Below the pieces are notes generated by a model, which searched no databases, was not told the origin of the DNA, and saw nothing but the letters and a program-made list of their open reading frames with translations. Made by a program: the position numbers and the translations under genes. Positions 23,641 to 24,770 of a stretch of DNA of 24,770 bases are shown here, piece after piece. The first letter of the stretch is position 1. The number at the start of each line of letters is the position of its first letter. The stretch spans positions 1 through 24,770 of the forward strand of contig CAYRRA010000045.1 of assembly GCA_964426355.1 (NCBI GenBank). The letters run 5' to 3'. This stretch comes from JAJFTV01 sp964426355 (GTDB lineage: Bacteria; Chloroflexota; Anaerolineae; Anaerolineales; Anaerolineaceae).

Positions 23641-24609
23641 TCAATCCATGATCTTTGCCAGGTGAAAAAGGCTCAAATCAAGGTTCTTCGAGTTGGAAAC
23701 AACCTCTTCCAACGGAATACTCTTTATCTCTCCCTGCTTCAATGCTGCCAGGACACCAGGTTGCTCCTTGATGAGATACTCGACCGCAGCAGAGCCCAAC
23801 CGCGTCCCCAATATTCGATCAAAAGCGCCAGGGTTTCCGCCACGCTGAACATGACCCAGTATGGTTGACCGCAATTTAAAGCCCAATCGCTCTTCATGTT
23901 GTTGAAAATATTCCATTAATTTATTCGCATTGTATGTGGCACCTTCAGCCACAACTACAATTGCGTGTGCTTTGCCATGCTCATAAGCTTCTTGAATGAT
24001 CCTGGCAATTTCTTCCGGGTCAGTCTCTACTTCGGGTAAAACAACGGCTTCTGCGCCGCCGGCTATGGCAGACATGAGAGCCAGGTAACCAAAATTCCTG
24101 CCCATCACCTCAACCAAAAAAGCTCGTTGATGCGAGGAAGCTGTTATCTTGAGGCGGTCGATAGCTTCAAGCGCAATATTCAATGCGGTATCCACACCGA
24201 GCGTGATATCAGCGCCAAACAGATCATTATCGATTGTTGAAGCAACACCTACAACCGGAAAGCCCAGTTTGTGTAAGGCAAAACTGCCTTGTTGTGAACC
24301 ATTGCCGCCAATCACAACTAATCCGTCGATCTCATATTGATTGAGTACCCGCAAAGCTTTCTGCTGTCCATGAATGGTTTTAAATTCTGGGCAACGAGCG
24401 CTCCCCAAAATGGTTCCTCCGCGTTGAATAATACCTCCTACCTCGCGAACGCCGATCGGAGAAAGCCTGCCGGTCAGTAACCCTTCATATCCCTGTTGAA
24501 CGCCCATCACATCGAGACCATGATGGATTCCCGTGCGAACAACAGCACGAATGGCTGCATTCATTCCTGGGGCATCGCCTCCACTGGTTAACACTGCTAT
24601 TCTTCTCAT
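23641..24609 (-). CDS. pfkA: 6-phosphofructokinase, PfkA type with GGNGS and STIDND variants
   Basis: The 322-residue enzyme phosphorylates fructose 6-phosphate to the 1,6-bisphosphate, the committed step of glycolysis. Its numbering coincides with E. coli PfkA: Gly11 region TSGGDAPGMNAAIR, Arg72 (SARCPEF), Asp127 and Asp129 (TIDND), Arg162 and MGR (VEVMGR), Glu222 (VAEGA), Arg243/His249/Arg252 (RSTILGHVQRGG). Gly104 supports ATP rather than pyrophosphate as donor. Two key positions differ: Asp103, which helps bind Mg-ATP, is Asn, and position 124 is Ser, neither the Gly of ATP enzymes nor the Lys of PPi enzymes. Donor preference is therefore not certain. A strong GAGGAG precedes the ATG, and an extended -10 promoter lies about 90 nt upstream. 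Confidence 0.94.
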   Translation of the reverse strand: MRRIAVLTSGGDAPGMNAAIRAVVRTGIHHGLDVMGVQQGYEGLLTGRLSPIGVREVGGIIQRGGTILGSARCPEFKTIHGQQKALRVLNQYEIDGLVVIGGNGSQQGSFALHKLGFPVVGVASTIDNDLFGADITLGVDTALNIALEAIDRLKITASSHQRAFLVEVMGRNFGYLALMSAIAGGAEAVVLPEVETDPEEIARIIQEAYEHGKAHAIVVVAEGATYNANKLMEYFQQHEERLGFKLRSTILGHVQRGGNPGAFDRILGTRLGSAAVEYLIKEQPGVLAALKQGEIKSIPLEEVVSNSKNLDLSLFHLAKIMD

Positions 24610-24699
24610 TTTTCACTCCTCTAACAAGCCCTCAAGCTTGCATCACAGCATTGCCGTCTTTCTTAAACAAATCAAAGAATCACCTCATGGTTGCCCCTA

Positions 24700-24708
24700 A
24701 TTCTAGCA
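24700..24708 (-). promoter_or_regulatory. Extended -10 promoter of pfkA
   Basis: On the minus strand the sequence reads TGC TAGAAT. A weak TTTAGC (3/6) sits at the -35 position with 17 nt spacing. Transcription would begin near 24693 and leave an 84-nt leader. Nothing else recognisable was seen between 24610 and the window end. Confidence 0.5.
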
Positions 24709-24770
24709 CATTCAGAGGGAGCGCTAAAATGTTGTAGAAAAAAGAGCCTCAAACTATGATTAGGTTGTAA

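Noticed and set aside
1..24770. CRISPR array, prophage, insertion sequence or toxin-antitoxin system
   Set aside because: No regularly spaced repeats, transposase, integrase, terminal inverted repeats or toxin-antitoxin-like small gene pair were found on either strand.

Overview
The window reads as chromosomal core DNA of a bacterium of moderate G+C. The best guess is an anaerobic member of the Chloroflexota, class Anaerolineae. The basis is family resemblance: an S9 peptidase beginning with a lysine-rich ITAEDLYSF-type N-terminus, a non-HemE URO-D family protein, a heterodimeric ABC exporter, a PfkA of the GGNGS/STIDND type, and an order of genes with no proteobacterial or firmicute operon around them. 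This placement is inference. No rRNA, CRISPR array, transposase or phage gene was seen.

Left part (1-9.6 kb). A broken or edge-truncated L-lactate-permease-type N-terminus lies on the minus strand at the edge, followed on the same strand by an S9 prolyl-oligopeptidase-family peptidase with its own terminator. Divergent from it is a ClC-family chloride transport protein carrying two CBS and two TrkA-C domains. It converges on a RecD2-type helicase. A shared promoter region then leads rightwards to a class V aminotransferase and a NYN/LOTUS putative ribonuclease, ending at a bidirectional terminator.

Middle part (9.6-16.2 kb). A minus-strand gene run, in transcription order: a small unknown protein, two ABC exporter half-transporters forming an asymmetric heterodimer, a YigZ/IMPACT protein, a URO-D-superfamily protein and a cyclophilin peptidyl-prolyl isomerase.

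Right part (16.2-24.8 kb). A plus-strand protein-biogenesis block: tRNA-Leu(UAG), trigger factor, ClpP, a terminator, a HAD-IIA phosphatase, RlmN, FtsY and release factor 2. Together they cover folding on the ribosome, proteolysis, rRNA/tRNA modification, membrane targeting and termination. The prfB gene is split by a textbook autoregulatory +1 frameshift site, so a naive reading frame misses its first 53 residues. The window ends with a minus-strand pair, 6-phosphofructokinase and a polysaccharide-deacetylase lipoprotein.

No clearly new multi-gene system was found. The most interesting signals are small: the prfB recoding site; an apparently leaderless ftsY whose extended -10 promoter uses the rlmN stop codon; a tRNA promoter that puts +1 on the mature tRNA 5' end; active-site variants in ClC and PfkA; and repeated use of extended -10 (TGn) promoters.
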